A stretch of 64,000 nucleotides of DNA from Caryophanales bacterium (GCA_012840465.1 DULJ01000042.1:1-64000), one strand, 5' to 3'. Shown: positions 53,771 to 62,599, counted from the first letter of the stretch. A program made the numbers and translations. Notes: a model not told the origin generated them from the sequence alone.

Positions 53771-54646
53771 ATGAAAAAAGCACTTGATATAACCAATTAT
53801 TTCTTTTCTGAAAAATGGCTTAAACTTTTGGAGGAAGTAACCTTTTTTTCCAAAAAAAGCAGACTTGTTTGGTATCGTGGTCAAAGTAATAACAACTCCG
53901 AAAATGGACGTTATCCTTTACTTTCAGGGCTCTTTAGGCAATCATTTTCAGTGGACAAAATTTTACAGTGGGAAGAACTGAGCTATAAACGCTTTTTTGA
54001 AAATGGTTTTGATTTACATAAAACGGAAAATCAATGGGATCTTCTTTATTTGATGCAGCAATACGGTGTAAAAACAAGATTATTGGATTGGTCTGAATCC
54101 TTTGCAGTTGCCTTATTTTTTGCTACAAGAAAATGGGATTACAAAACCCCTTGTTCGATTTGGCTTCTTGACCCATTTCGGCTTAATCAAACATTTCACA
54201 GTTTAGATGAATTAACAAGTATGCCTAAAACAAGCGAATTCCTTGAAGCTAGGAAGGAATTCCAAAAAACGATGGCATTAAGCCCGAGAATGAACACATA
54301 TCGAAGTATGTTTCAAAAGGGTTATTTTACTCTTCAGGGAAACACAAAACAAGGTCTTGAAGAAGAAGAAAATGAGGTGCTGTTACAAGAACGCATCTTA
54401 AAACATATCAAAATCGATGTTGAACTTCGAAATGATGTTGAATTGTTTTTGGAATTAAGCGGGATTAATCAATTAACATTGTTCCCTGATTTAGGTGGTT
54501 TGGCAAGCTATGTAAATCAATGGACAACAACAGATTTAATGAAGCAGAAATTACTTAATGATACAAATTATAAAAGTTCTAAATTGTTCAGACAAACGTC
54601 CTTAGGTAAGATAGAATGGAAAGAAGATGAACATACACCGAATTAG
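53771..54646 (+). CDS. FRG-domain protein
   Basis: 291 residues. The FRG domain shows VWYRGQSNNN near the N-terminus, then LYLMQQYGVKTRLLDWSESFAVALFFATRKW. FRG proteins are of unknown biochemical function and often appear in phage-defence or stress settings. A scrap of the dispersed repeat (AACTTCATTCAGC, 53746-53758) lies just upstream. The ribosome site is weak (GCGGGTG). Confidence 0.82.
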   Translation: MKKALDITNYFFSEKWLKLLEEVTFFSKKSRLVWYRGQSNNNSENGRYPLLSGLFRQSFSVDKILQWEELSYKRFFENGFDLHKTENQWDLLYLMQQYGVKTRLLDWSESFAVALFFATRKWDYKTPCSIWLLDPFRLNQTFHSLDELTSMPKTSEFLEARKEFQKTMALSPRMNTYRSMFQKGYFTLQGNTKQGLEEEENEVLLQERILKHIKIDVELRNDVELFLELSGINQLTLFPDLGGLASYVNQWTTTDLMKQKLLNDTNYKSSKLFRQTSLGKIEWKEDEHTPN

Positions 54647-54658
54647 GGAGATTAATAG

Positions 54659-55570
54659 ATGGATTGTGTGAAAAAAGGGGAATGGCTTCAAATCGAGGTA
54701 CCACTGGAATGGAATCAGGTATCTATTGATAGGATATTAAAAGAAAAATGGAAGGTCCCTAAAAAATTGCTGCATCAATTTAGAATGGAAAAAAGGGTAC
54801 AAGTAAATGGAGAGATCGTAACAAGATGGGACCAACAACTTAAAAAAGGGGATAAACTGCAAGTTCGTTTGTTTATCGCCGAGGAATACGGTGTTGACCC
54901 ACAATATATTCCGATCGAAGTTTGTTATGAGGATGACCATCTGTTAATTGTAAATAAGCCTGCTGGCATCGATACTCATCCTAATGCTGGGGAACGTGAT
55001 ACGTTGGCAAATGCAGTCGCTTATCATTACCAAATGGGAGGTCTTCAGACGAAGGTTCGGCATATTCATCGACTTGACCACGATACATCTGGTGGTGTCG
55101 TGTTTGCAAAACATGCACTGGCCGGGCCTGTACTTGATCAGATGCTGGAAAAAAGATTGATTTCAAGGACCTATATCGCATTTGTTCACGGAAACGTGAA
55201 ACAAAAAAAGGGTACGGTCACAGCCAAAATTGGCCGAGATCGCCATCACCCCACAAGAAGAAGGGTATCAAACACAGGGGATGTGGCAATCACCCATTAT
55301 GAAGTCCTTAATTACTACTCTAAGGTCAATGTAACATTAGTAAAGTTGAAATTGGATACAGGAAGGACGCACCAAATTCGGGTCCATATGGGCCACCTAG
55401 GACACCCGATTGTAGGGGATGTGCTTTATGGTGGTAAACTCGAAGGAATTAAGCGCCAAGCCCTACACGCCGAACATATCCATTTTATCCACCCATTTAC
55501 AAATGAAAGCATTGATGTGGAAATCCCGTGGAGTGAGGATATTAAAACGTTTCAGAAAACTTTAGCATAA
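54659..55570 (+). CDS. RluA-family pseudouridine synthase
   Basis: 303 residues. An N-terminal S4 RNA-binding domain (about 15-75, VSIDRILKEKWKVPKKLLHQF) precedes the catalytic domain with HRLDHDTSGGVVFAK, whose Asp is the nucleophile. The usual RLDTGRTHQIRVHM follows as LKLDTGRTHQIRVHMGHLGHP. It modifies uridines in 23S rRNA or tRNA; the exact target is unknown. It is probably cotranscribed with the FRG gene 12 nt upstream. Confidence 0.92.
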   Translation: MDCVKKGEWLQIEVPLEWNQVSIDRILKEKWKVPKKLLHQFRMEKRVQVNGEIVTRWDQQLKKGDKLQVRLFIAEEYGVDPQYIPIEVCYEDDHLLIVNKPAGIDTHPNAGERDTLANAVAYHYQMGGLQTKVRHIHRLDHDTSGGVVFAKHALAGPVLDQMLEKRLISRTYIAFVHGNVKQKKGTVTAKIGRDRHHPTRRRVSNTGDVAITHYEVLNYYSKVNVTLVKLKLDTGRTHQIRVHMGHLGHPIVGDVLYGGKLEGIKRQALHAEHIHFIHPFTNESIDVEIPWSEDIKTFQKTLA

Positions 55571-55637
55571 TCTCCACCCTTTTGCCAAAACTAGGATAGT
55601 GAGAACATATAGATTTTGGTAAAAGGAGTGTTTCAAA

Positions 55638-55676
55638 TGGCAAATGATAAAGAAAAACAGCATAATTTAATGTAAC
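55638..55676 (+). other. Tiny reading frame with good ribosome site
   Basis: AAAAGGAG at 55622 precedes an ATG and 12 codons (MANDKEKQHNLM). This may be a relic of a small spore-protein gene or a leader peptide. The evidence is only the ribosome site. Confidence 0.2.
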
Positions 55677-55743
55677 GCAAAATAGTGAATGAATAAGGTA
55701 CAAAATATTATAATAGGGAAAAACGATAAGGGGGTAATGCATA

Positions 55744-55923
55744 TTGGATATTCATCGTGCGAAACAAATCATCTCGTCTCCAAATGAAATCACGGTAACC
55801 TATCATGGAGTACCTGTCTGGTTACAACATACAAATGAAACAAGTCAATCTGTAAGTGTCTTTACAAAAGATAATCCGAACGATGTGATGGTTGTGCCAG
55901 CTGCAGAGCTTGATGAAAAGTAA
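55744..55923 (+). CDS. sspH: Small acid-soluble spore protein H
   Basis: 59 residues starting with MDIHRAKQIISSPNEITVTY and then HGVPVWLQHTNETSQSV, the pattern of the SspH family (MNIQRAKEIVESP...VTYNGVPIYIQHV in B. subtilis, from memory). It starts with TTG behind AAGGGGGT. SspH is made in the forespore and stored in the spore core. Confidence 0.92.
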   Translation: MDIHRAKQIISSPNEITVTYHGVPVWLQHTNETSQSVSVFTKDNPNDVMVVPAAELDEK

Positions 55924-55936
55924 TGCAACTATAAAT

Positions 55937-55964
55937 AAAGGGAGCCGTTTCGGCTCCCTTTATT
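55937..55964 (+). terminator. Terminator after sspH
   Basis: AAAGGGAGCC and GGCTCCCTTT with a GTTTC loop, followed by ATTTATTT. Confidence 0.85.
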
Positions 55965-55967
55965 TAT

Positions 55968-56273
55968 TTAGACTAACGTAAAATCTTCTTTTCTAATTGT
56001 GTGGATAATTTCATTTATTTCATCCTCAGAAAGACTGCGTATCCGATTTTTCTCACGACCTAAAAATACGAAAGTGCCAGGAATATTTAATCTGTATGCT
56101 TCATTATTACTCTTGTTTTCAAAGTTATCCTTATTGCACATAACAATGATCGAAGGATGATTCAATGGTAGTGCTTTTACGTTATTACCAATAATCTCTT
56201 GTATTTCCCCATACTTGCCTTTGATAGATTTTATGTATGGTGGAAGATGGGGCTCGCATATTAATATATTCAT
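55968..56273 (-). CDS. DUF3846-like hypothetical protein (101 aa)
   Basis: 101 residues. The N-terminal MNILICEPHLPPYIKSIKGKYGEIQEIIGNNV and the central VMCNKDNFENKSNNEAYRLN recall DUF3846 proteins (K-x-I-x-G-x-L-x-x-L-Q-x-x-V-G, then CNE..N). No catalytic residues are known for that family. GGAGAT precedes the start. Confidence 0.6.
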   Translation of the reverse strand: MNILICEPHLPPYIKSIKGKYGEIQEIIGNNVKALPLNHPSIIVMCNKDNFENKSNNEAYRLNIPGTFVFLGREKNRIRSLSEDEINEIIHTIRKEDFTLV

Positions 56274-56409
56274 CGCAAATCTCCTCGGTATAATCTCTTA
56301 CACTATTGTAACATTAAAAAAGCTCAAGCAAAGATATTAAAGTTTGGTAAAAATATATGATATTCTTAACTTATTAAGAAAAAAATTCAAACAGTGGAGG
56401 TTTTTAATC

Positions 56410-57243
56410 ATGATTACAAATATTAATGACTGTACAGTATTACATAATGGTGTGAAGATGCCTTGGTTAGGGTTAGGTGTTTACAAGGTGGAAGATGGAA
56501 AGGAGGTCGAAAATTCCGTCCATTCCGCCATCGAAGCAGGATACCGCAGTATTGATACAGCGGCTTTATACCAAAATGAAGCGGGAGTAGGTCAAGCGGT
56601 AAAGGATTCAGGAGTTCAAAGGGAAGAAATATTCATTACAACGAAGGTATGGAATGATCGTCAAGGATATGAATCTACTTTACAAGCCTTTGAAGAGAGC
56701 AGAAAAAAGCTGGGTTTGGAATATATTGACCTTTACTTAATCCATTGGCCGGTAACAGGGAAATATCTTGATACATGGCGCGCCCTGGAAAAGTTATATA
56801 AAGATGGCTATGTTAGGGCAATCGGAGTTAGTAATTTTCAAGTCCATCATTTACAGGACATTATTTCCAACTTTGAAATTAAACCGATGGTAAACCAAGT
56901 GGAATTTCATCCTCGATTAACACAAAGAGAGGTGCTTTCATTCTGTCGAGAAAATAAGATCCAGCTGGAGGCATGGGCTCCATTAATGCGCGGACGTCTG
57001 ATGGAAAATCCAACGATCGTCAAACTGGCTGAAAAATACGATAAAAAACCGTCGCAAATCATTCTGCGTTGGGATTTAGATACGGAGGTTGTAACGATAC
57101 CCAAGTCGACCCATGCTGACAGAATTAGGGAAAATGCCGACATCTTTGATTTCCAACTTGAAGAGAGTGACATTGAAGAAATTAATGCTTTAAATCAAAA
57201 TGAACGTACAGGTCCGGATCCTGATCATTTTAATTTCCAATAA
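56410..57243 (+). CDS. Aldo/keto reductase (YvgN/YtbE-like)
   Basis: 277 residues, NADPH-dependent TIM barrel. The catalytic tetrad is visible: Asp in SIDTAALY, Tyr (ALYQNEAGVG), Lys in ITTKVWN and His in LIHWPVTGKY. NADPH-binding IPKSTHADRIREN is near the C-terminus. Relatives reduce methylglyoxal and glyoxal. The ATG at 56410 is chosen for GTGGAGG upstream. Confidence 0.93.
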   Translation: MITNINDCTVLHNGVKMPWLGLGVYKVEDGKEVENSVHSAIEAGYRSIDTAALYQNEAGVGQAVKDSGVQREEIFITTKVWNDRQGYESTLQAFEESRKKLGLEYIDLYLIHWPVTGKYLDTWRALEKLYKDGYVRAIGVSNFQVHHLQDIISNFEIKPMVNQVEFHPRLTQREVLSFCRENKIQLEAWAPLMRGRLMENPTIVKLAEKYDKKPSQIILRWDLDTEVVTIPKSTHADRIRENADIFDFQLEESDIEEINALNQNERTGPDPDHFNFQ

Positions 57244-57249
57244 ACCCAA

Positions 57250-57288
57250 ATAAAAGTCTCTATGCAAAAACGTAGAGACTTTTATTTT
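57250..57288. terminator. Bidirectional terminator
   Basis: AAAAGTCTCTATG and CGTAGAGACTTTT pair, then ATTTTTT, between the aldo/keto reductase and the reverse-strand PilZ gene. Confidence 0.85.
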
Positions 57289-57671
57289 TTATTCATAGTT
57301 TTCTCAGCATGTTTTTTTAATCCAGCAACAATGTTTGCAGCTGTTTCTTCGCTAGACACAAGCTTTATGCCATAGGAATAAACATTTAGAGACCATTCCT
57401 TTTTCTGCCATTGAATGATACCGGGAGTAATAAAGGCCTGTTCGTCAATTAAAAAATGGACTTGTATTTCTATTTTTTTAAAAGTTGGAGATAGGTTGAG
57501 CGAAGAAATCATTTTTAAGCCATTTGGACTGATGTCAACGATCTGCCCGAAGCCGAACTCAGTATCAATTTCAGAATCGTCTATTTTAATGATTTTAAAG
57601 TTGCAATCAATTGGTTTATTAAAGCTATAACGGAAGCCTTCCTGTCGTCGAAATATCATATTATTCCTCAT
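57282..57671 (-). CDS. PilZ-domain protein
   Basis: 129 residues. The c-di-GMP-binding signature is present as RRQEGFRYSF (RxxxR, N-terminus) and DISPNGLKM (D/NxSxxG). The rest is the six-stranded barrel plus a C-terminal helix. It would read the second messenger c-di-GMP and act on motility, adhesion or exopolymer, possibly linked to PHA, but no partner is visible. Confidence 0.85.
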   Translation of the reverse strand: MRNNMIFRRQEGFRYSFNKPIDCNFKIIKIDDSEIDTEFGFGQIVDISPNGLKMISSLNLSPTFKKIEIQVHFLIDEQAFITPGIIQWQKKEWSLNVYSYGIKLVSSEETAANIVAGLKKHAEKTMNKK

Positions 57672-57737
57672 TTATTTACAAATTTATCCCTTTTTACAAA
57701 ACATTATACCTTAGAAACCATATTCATAGCTATATAA

Positions 57738-57792
57738 AAAAACTTAAAGTGCCCAACACCGTCTTAGTTTGCGCGGTGCTAGGCACTTGGGA
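57738..57792 (-). terminator. Terminator of phaJ
   Basis: On the reverse strand AAGTGCC...GGCACTT with an internal CCG/CGG stem is followed by T7 (57738-57745). Confidence 0.75.
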
Positions 57793-57813
57793 GTTTAAAA
57801 GAAACATCTGGCT

Positions 57814-58254
57814 TTACATTTTCATAACTACGGCTGTTCCTTCTAAAACCACTTTTTCAAATTGATTGTATATATGTGTGTTCATCTTTAGAATTTGTTT
57901 ATCATCTCTTTTTTCGATTACTTCGCCAACAACGGTTAATGTATCGCCAATTTTTACAGGCGCCTTAAACTTAACATCCTGGGATAAATAAAGTGTATTT
58001 TTGCCTGGTAGCTTTGTGCCAATTAGCGTAGAAATATAGCCGGCTGTGAGCAGTCCATGGGCAATACGTTCTTTAAACATCGTTGTTTTGGCAAATTCGT
58101 CATCCACATGAATCGGATTAATATCCCCTGTCACTTTTGCGAACTCCAACACATCTTCGTTCGTGATCGTCTTTGTGTAAATCGCCTTCGTACCAACCTG
58201 AATTTGAGAATATGGGACATCACATACTTGGTTTGCCTGTTCAATGAAGCTCAT
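57814..58254 (-). CDS. phaJ: (R)-specific enoyl-CoA hydratase (PhaJ, MaoC family)
   Basis: A 146-residue hot-dog-fold hydratase. The hydratase 2 motif has the Asp/His pair in TGDINPIHVDDEFA and ERIAHGLLTAG. It turns trans-2-enoyl-CoA from fatty-acid degradation into (R)-3-hydroxyacyl-CoA, the PHA monomer. It is next to phasin and PhaQ genes, so the role in PHA supply is likely. Confidence 0.85.
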   Translation of the reverse strand: MSFIEQANQVCDVPYSQIQVGTKAIYTKTITNEDVLEFAKVTGDINPIHVDDEFAKTTMFKERIAHGLLTAGYISTLIGTKLPGKNTLYLSQDVKFKAPVKIGDTLTVVGEVIEKRDDKQILKMNTHIYNQFEKVVLEGTAVVMKM

Positions 58255-58275
58255 CCATATCTCCCCAATCTGTTT

Positions 58276-58331
58276 AACTTAATAAAGTTAAAGCCTCCGG
58301 CGGATACCTCAGATTTTTAAAGGTAATTTTC
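58276..58331 (+). repeat. Partial dispersed repeat (middle part)
   Basis: AATAAAGTTAAAGCCTCCGG, then CGGATACCTCAGATTTTTAAAGGTAATTTTC, matches the central part of the 192-nt repeat. The stop codon and last few codons of phaP (LPLKI) lie inside it. The missing right end (terminal hairpin) is found at 59421, beyond phaQ. Confidence 0.7.
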
Positions 58332-58821
58332 CGAATTCTTCTGTAATTTTTTCGAAAACATTCTTCATCTCAAGAGAAATTTCATTAATCATCGATTTCA
58401 TTTCAGAGCGATTTTTCTCTTGTTGTTGAAAAAGTTCATCAATGCTTTTCTCAATTTGGCTTAAATTTTGGGACATTAATTGTTTTACAGCGTTTTGAGG
58501 TGTAAGAGAGATTTTTGATACACGCTCGATTACATCCTCAAGCTGCATTTGGATATTTTGCAGGGACGCATTAGTGTTTTCATCTTGATATTTTTCGACT
58601 GTTGACAATGCTTTTACTTGGAACTTCTCAGTGATTGCTTTAAATTCCTTTGAATATGAATCTAAAAATTTAAAATATAATTCCACTGCGTTTTTTTGCT
58701 GATTAAAAGTTTGCATGAATAAATGTTCAAATTGTTTTTGATTGCTATATACTTGCGTCAACCCCTCATCCCAACGGTCCCAAATAAGATTAATGAAATA
58801 TTTAGAGTCAAGTACTGTCAT
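58309..58821 (-). CDS. phaP: PHA granule protein (phasin PhaP)
   Basis: 170 residues, largely helical and Gln/Glu/Lys-rich with no signal sequence, as in Bacillus PhaP (start MTVLDSKYFINLIWDRWDEG). It coats PHA granules and controls their size. The last residues KLPLKI and the stop are encoded by repeat sequence, so the natural C-terminus may have been replaced. Confidence 0.82.
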   Translation of the reverse strand: MTVLDSKYFINLIWDRWDEGLTQVYSNQKQFEHLFMQTFNQQKNAVELYFKFLDSYSKEFKAITEKFQVKALSTVEKYQDENTNASLQNIQMQLEDVIERVSKISLTPQNAVKQLMSQNLSQIEKSIDELFQQQEKNRSEMKSMINEISLEMKNVFEKITEEFGKLPLKI

Positions 58822-58853
58822 GAATAATTACCCCTTTTTTATTATTAATTTTT

Positions 58854-59273
58854 CTATTTTTCTTTATCTTTGTCTTCATTTTTCTTTTTACTATGTTGTG
58901 GAAAAGTAAACATATTCGTATATACCGAGAAAAATTGATCGAGTATAGATTGGTAATGCTCAAGTGAGTACACACATGTTTTTAAATATTGTTCACCTGC
59001 CTCTGTTAATGAATAAATTCTTTTTGCTGGTCCAGCTTCTGATGTGTCCCATTCAGACTTAACGAGTGTATCCTTTTCCAACTGTCTAAGCATCCGATAT
59101 AAATTTCCTTGATCAATAGTAGAAAAACCAAAGTCCATTAATTGCTGCAAAATTTTGTAGCCATGGCAGTTAATATCGCGAAGACTTAAAAGTATGAATG
59201 GAACGATCAAATTTTTAGGAGCCTGAAAGGTTGGTTCTGATTTACTAGAAGAGTCTTTAGAATGATTTGACAT
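58854..59273 (-). CDS. phaQ: PHA transcriptional repressor PhaQ (PadR-like)
   Basis: 139 residues, PadR/PhaQ winged helix (NLIVPFILLSLRDINCHGYKILQQL, then GNLYRMLRQLEKDTLVKSEWDTSE). In B. megaterium PhaQ represses phaP and itself and is released by PHA granules. The ATG at 59273 is preferred for AGGTG upstream. It is divergent from phaR, as in other bacilli. Confidence 0.85.
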   Translation of the reverse strand: MSNHSKDSSSKSEPTFQAPKNLIVPFILLSLRDINCHGYKILQQLMDFGFSTIDQGNLYRMLRQLEKDTLVKSEWDTSEAGPAKRIYSLTEAGEQYLKTCVYSLEHYQSILDQFFSVYTNMFTFPQHSKKKNEDKDKEK

Positions 59274-59420
59274 ATAATTCACCTGCTTTAAAATGATCTC
59301 CCTACATGTAATTTACACATAGATGGGTCAAATAAGAACTAAAAAGTGAAAAAAATAAAATAAATAATCGTACTTTTTATTTTTGGTTCTAATTTAGGAG
59401 TAGGGTCATAAGTTAAAAAG

Positions 59421-59447
59421 GGCACAAATACGCTAAGGCGCATTTGA
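59421..59447 (+). repeat. Partial dispersed repeat (right-end hairpin)
   Basis: GGGCACAAATACGCTAAGGCGCATTTGA matches the terminal hairpin of the full repeats, one mismatch in the stem. It is in the same orientation as the partial copy at 58276, and phaP-phaQ lies between them. Confidence 0.65.
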
Positions 59448-59479
59448 AAATACTACAGGTTTTAGAAAGGAGAACGTCT

Positions 59480-59893
59480 GTGAACCATTCAAATACGATT
59501 GACCCATTTGAGATTTGGAGAAAGGTTTATGATCAAACAGAATCCTACTGGAGCAAGGTGCTGGATGAAAATCTTGCAACTGATGATTTTTCAAAAGGCC
59601 TAGGAAAGGTTCTCGATATGAATCTTCAATATAAAAAATTAGTGAATGATTCGACGAGCGCTTATCTTGAACAAATGAACATGCCTTCAAAAGACGATCT
59701 AGCAAAATTAGCCTCATTAATGATAAGTGTGGAAACTAAAATGGATCAGATCGAAGAAGTTGTAGAAGAGGCCATTGTTGTACAAGCTGACAAAGATCAA
59801 CAAGCTAGTGAAATTAAGAATTTACAATATGAAGTAAAGAGGATTCATAGAAAAATGGATCAAATCTTAGAGTTATTGCAAAAGCAAGCTTAA
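59480..59893 (+). CDS. phaR: PHA synthase regulatory subunit PhaR
   Basis: 137 residues, the partner subunit of class IV PHA synthase. The family motif DPFEIWRKVYDQTESYWSKVLDE is at the N-terminus, followed by a long helical region ending in LQYEVKRIHRKMDQILELL. The GTG at 59480 has AGAAAGGAG upstream. phaC follows directly; no phaB lies between them. Confidence 0.9.
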   Translation: MNHSNTIDPFEIWRKVYDQTESYWSKVLDENLATDDFSKGLGKVLDMNLQYKKLVNDSTSAYLEQMNMPSKDDLAKLASLMISVETKMDQIEEVVEEAIVVQADKDQQASEIKNLQYEVKRIHRKMDQILELLQKQA

Positions 59894-59952
59894 AACTAAA
59901 CGGTAAAGAAATAAGAAATTAGGGTAATAAAGAAGGGATGGCGAGGGGGCAC

Positions 59953-61044
59953 ATGGTAAATTCATTTGTAAAGGATTGGGAAAATGTGTTTAAAGAAACA
60001 GTCCCTAAAGAAATTAAAGATTCGTATGCGCGAATCAAAAGGGCTTCTGAAATTATGACAATTGAGGCAGAGCCTGAAGTAGGTTTATCACCAAAAGAAG
60101 TGATTTGGAGAAAAAACAAGTCTAAGCTTTATCGTTACGTCTCAGATCAACCGGCGAAATATAGGACACCCTTATTAATGATTTATGCACTTATAAATAA
60201 ACCTTATATATTGGACTTAACACCGGGTGGGAGTATGGTTGAGTATCTCGTCAACCGGGGCTTCGATGTTTATTTATTGGATTGGGGCACACCAGGTATT
60301 GAAGATAAAAATCTGAAGTTTGATGATTATATTCTAGATTATATTCCAAGAGCAGTGAAAAAAGTGTTAAGAACTTCAGGTGCAGACGAACTATCGATTT
60401 TGGGTTATTGTATTGGTGGAACGATGACATCCATTTTCGCATCATTATATCCGGAACTTCCTATTAAAAATTTAATATTTATGACTAGTCCATTTGACTT
60501 TGAAAATACAGGTCTTTATGGAAGAATGTTAGATGAGCGCTATTTTAATTTGGATAAAGTGGTGGAGACCTATGGAAATGTACCGCCCGAGATGATTGAC
60601 TTTGGAAATAAAATGCTAAAACCAATGGTTAATTTTTATGGTCCTTATGTTAGTTTAGTTGATCGATCGCAAAATCAAAAATTCGTGGATTCTTGGAAAT
60701 TGATGCAAAAATGGCTGACAGATGGGATTCCATTCCCAGGGGAAGCCTACCGTCAGTGGATCCGCGAATTTTATCAACAAAATAAATTGATAAAAGGCAA
60801 GTTAGTCATACGTGGCCGAAAAGTTAATTTATCAAATATTAAGGCGAACGTTTTAAATATTTCAGCTAAAAAGGATTTAATCGCAATGCCTCACCAAGTG
60901 GAGGCATTGATGAATGCAATTTCCAGTGAAGATAAAAAATATGTTTGCGTACCAACGGGGCATGTATCAGTAACGTTCGGCCCAAGAGCAAGTGCGGTCA
61001 CATATCCAACTATTGGTGACTGGTTGGAAGAACGTTCTAATTAA
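59953..61044 (+). CDS. phaC: Class IV PHA synthase catalytic subunit PhaC
   Basis: A 363-residue alpha/beta-hydrolase polymerising (R)-3-hydroxyacyl-CoA. The lipase-like box is LGYCIGGTMTS with the catalytic Cys; the Asp is in SAKKDLIAMP and the His in PTGHVSVTFG. The length (about 360) and the partner PhaR define class IV. The ATG at 59953 is chosen for GAGGGGG upstream and the usual start of Bacillus PhaC (SFVKDWENVFK). Confidence 0.93.
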   Translation: MVNSFVKDWENVFKETVPKEIKDSYARIKRASEIMTIEAEPEVGLSPKEVIWRKNKSKLYRYVSDQPAKYRTPLLMIYALINKPYILDLTPGGSMVEYLVNRGFDVYLLDWGTPGIEDKNLKFDDYILDYIPRAVKKVLRTSGADELSILGYCIGGTMTSIFASLYPELPIKNLIFMTSPFDFENTGLYGRMLDERYFNLDKVVETYGNVPPEMIDFGNKMLKPMVNFYGPYVSLVDRSQNQKFVDSWKLMQKWLTDGIPFPGEAYRQWIREFYQQNKLIKGKLVIRGRKVNLSNIKANVLNISAKKDLIAMPHQVEALMNAISSEDKKYVCVPTGHVSVTFGPRASAVTYPTIGDWLEERSN

Positions 61045-61070
61045 AATGGTATTGACTTCTGTGAAATCCA

Positions 61071-61099
61071 TTGATAAAATAAGCAAAGTAAGATATAAT
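61071..61099 (+). promoter_or_regulatory. Promoter of rnpB
   Basis: TTGATA (61071-61076), a 17-nt spacer and TATAAT (61094-61099) place the start near 61106, just before the RNA. A second TTGACT/TAAAAT pair lies at 61052-61080. Confidence 0.8.
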
Positions 61100-61105
61100 A
61101 AATAA

Positions 61106-61530
61106 GCAATACATCATACAAAACTGGTGAGAATCGCGCAGATCATGTATCTGTGAGGAAAGTCCGTGCTCGCACAGGCTGCGATGCTTGTAGTGTTCGT
61201 GCCTAGCGAAACCGTAAGCTAGGGCAGCTCATTCAACTGGGTTGACGGCAGGGAAAATACCTAAGTCCATTTAAGATATGGTATGAATACCTTGAAAGTG
61301 CCACAGTGACGGAGCTTCAATGGAAACATTGAAGGTGGAACGAGGTAAACCCCACGAGCGAGAAACCCAAATTTGGTAGGGGAAGTGTCTGAAGGGAACT
61401 GAACCGAACAGACACCATGGCCATTAAGGCTGTGAGATAGATGATTCTCCATTCAAGTGCGAGAATACTTCATGTATTCATTTGCAGCACTAAATGAACA
61501 GAACACGGCTTACAAGGTTTTGTATGAAAC
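61106..61530 (+). ncRNA. rnpB: RNase P RNA, type B
   Basis: The catalytic RNA for 5' maturation of tRNA. Conserved blocks: GAGGAAAGTCCGTGCTCGC, GTGTTCGTGCCTAGCGAAA, TGAAAGTGCCACAGTGACG, GTGGAACGAGGTAAACCCC, GAGCGAGAAACCCAAATTT, GATAGATGATTCTCC and ACAGAACACGGCTTACA. P1 closes as CATACAAAAC (61115-61124) with GTTTTGTATG (61517-61526). The arrangement is that of the Bacillus (B) type. Confidence 0.95.
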
Positions 61531-61562
61531 CTATTGTGAAAATAAATTGAATGATGTAAAAC

Positions 61563-61602
61563 AACGGACTTTGCAGCTAACTTTGCAAGTCCGTTTTATT
61601 CT
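61563..61602 (+). terminator. Terminator after rnpB
   Basis: ACGGACTTTGCA and TGCAAGTCCGT pair and TTTATTCTTTT follows. Confidence 0.8.
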
Positions 61603-61708
61603 TTTAAATAATAACATTAGTAATTCCTAGTTATCATCAAGCGAAAAGTATGCTATATTTGTAAAGTCTTTGTAATTTCTAATTGTTGCGTAAAAGGAGT
61701 TAAATAGT

Positions 61709-62539
61709 ATGGATTTTCTTACAATTTTAAAAGCAATTATCCTTGGTATGGTTGAGGGTCTCACGGAATTTGCACCTGTTTCATCGACAGGACATATGAT
61801 TATTGTTGATGATATGTGGCTGCAATCAGAACAATTTTTAACGAAATATGTGGCTAATACATTTAAAGTAGTTATTCAGCTCGGTTCAATATTAGCTGTT
61901 GTCGTAGTTTTTAAAGACCGTTTTATTGAGATGCTTGGGCTTGGAAAACGAGGGCGGCAAGTCATTCATGAAAAGGGACATCTTAAACTAACGCATGTTA
62001 TTGTTGGCTTAATTCCTGCTGGAATTCTAGGAGTACTCCTAGAAGATATGATTGATGAATATTTATTTACGACTGGAACGGTTTTAATTGGTTTAGTTTT
62101 GGGTGCGATCTTAATGATAATTGCTGATAAATTCAGTAAAAATAAACCCATGGTTCAAACGGTGGACCAAATTACTTATAAACAAGCATTTACAATTGGC
62201 TGCGTTCAGTGCCTGTCTTTGTGGCCTGGATTTTCGAGATCAGGTGCAACGATTTCTGGAGGAGTTTTAGTTGGTTTAAGCCATCGTGCGGCGGCTGATT
62301 TTACATTTATTATGGCAGTGCCAATTATGGCCGGTGCAAGTGGTATATCATTTCTAAAAAACTTAGAATATTTTTCATTAGATGCACTACCATTTTTTAT
62401 CGCTGGTTTTATTAGTGCTTTTGTATTTGCTTTAATTTCCATTCGCTTTTTCTTGAAGCTCATTAACAAGATAAAACTTGTGCCGTTTGCAATCTATCGT
62501 ATTTTATTAGCTGCTGTTATTTATGTGGTTTTCTTTTAG
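61709..62539 (+). CDS. uppP: Undecaprenyl-diphosphatase
   Basis: A 276-residue BacA/UppP membrane enzyme. It recycles undecaprenyl diphosphate for wall synthesis and gives bacitracin tolerance. The two active motifs are GMVEGLTEFAPVSSTGHMI and GFSRSGATISGG. Eight membrane segments are predicted. GGAG lies upstream. Confidence 0.95.
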   Translation: MDFLTILKAIILGMVEGLTEFAPVSSTGHMIIVDDMWLQSEQFLTKYVANTFKVVIQLGSILAVVVVFKDRFIEMLGLGKRGRQVIHEKGHLKLTHVIVGLIPAGILGVLLEDMIDEYLFTTGTVLIGLVLGAILMIIADKFSKNKPMVQTVDQITYKQAFTIGCVQCLSLWPGFSRSGATISGGVLVGLSHRAAADFTFIMAVPIMAGASGISFLKNLEYFSLDALPFFIAGFISAFVFALISIRFFLKLINKIKLVPFAIYRILLAAVIYVVFF

Positions 62540-62548
62540 ATAGTATGA

Positions 62549-62585
62549 AAGGGACTTACCAAACACGGTAGGTCCTTTATTTTTA
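62549..62585 (+). terminator. Terminator after uppP
   Basis: AAAGGGACTTACC and GGTAGGTCCTTT pair, followed by ATTTTT. Confidence 0.75.
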
Positions 62586-62599
62586 AAGGAGAGAATACT

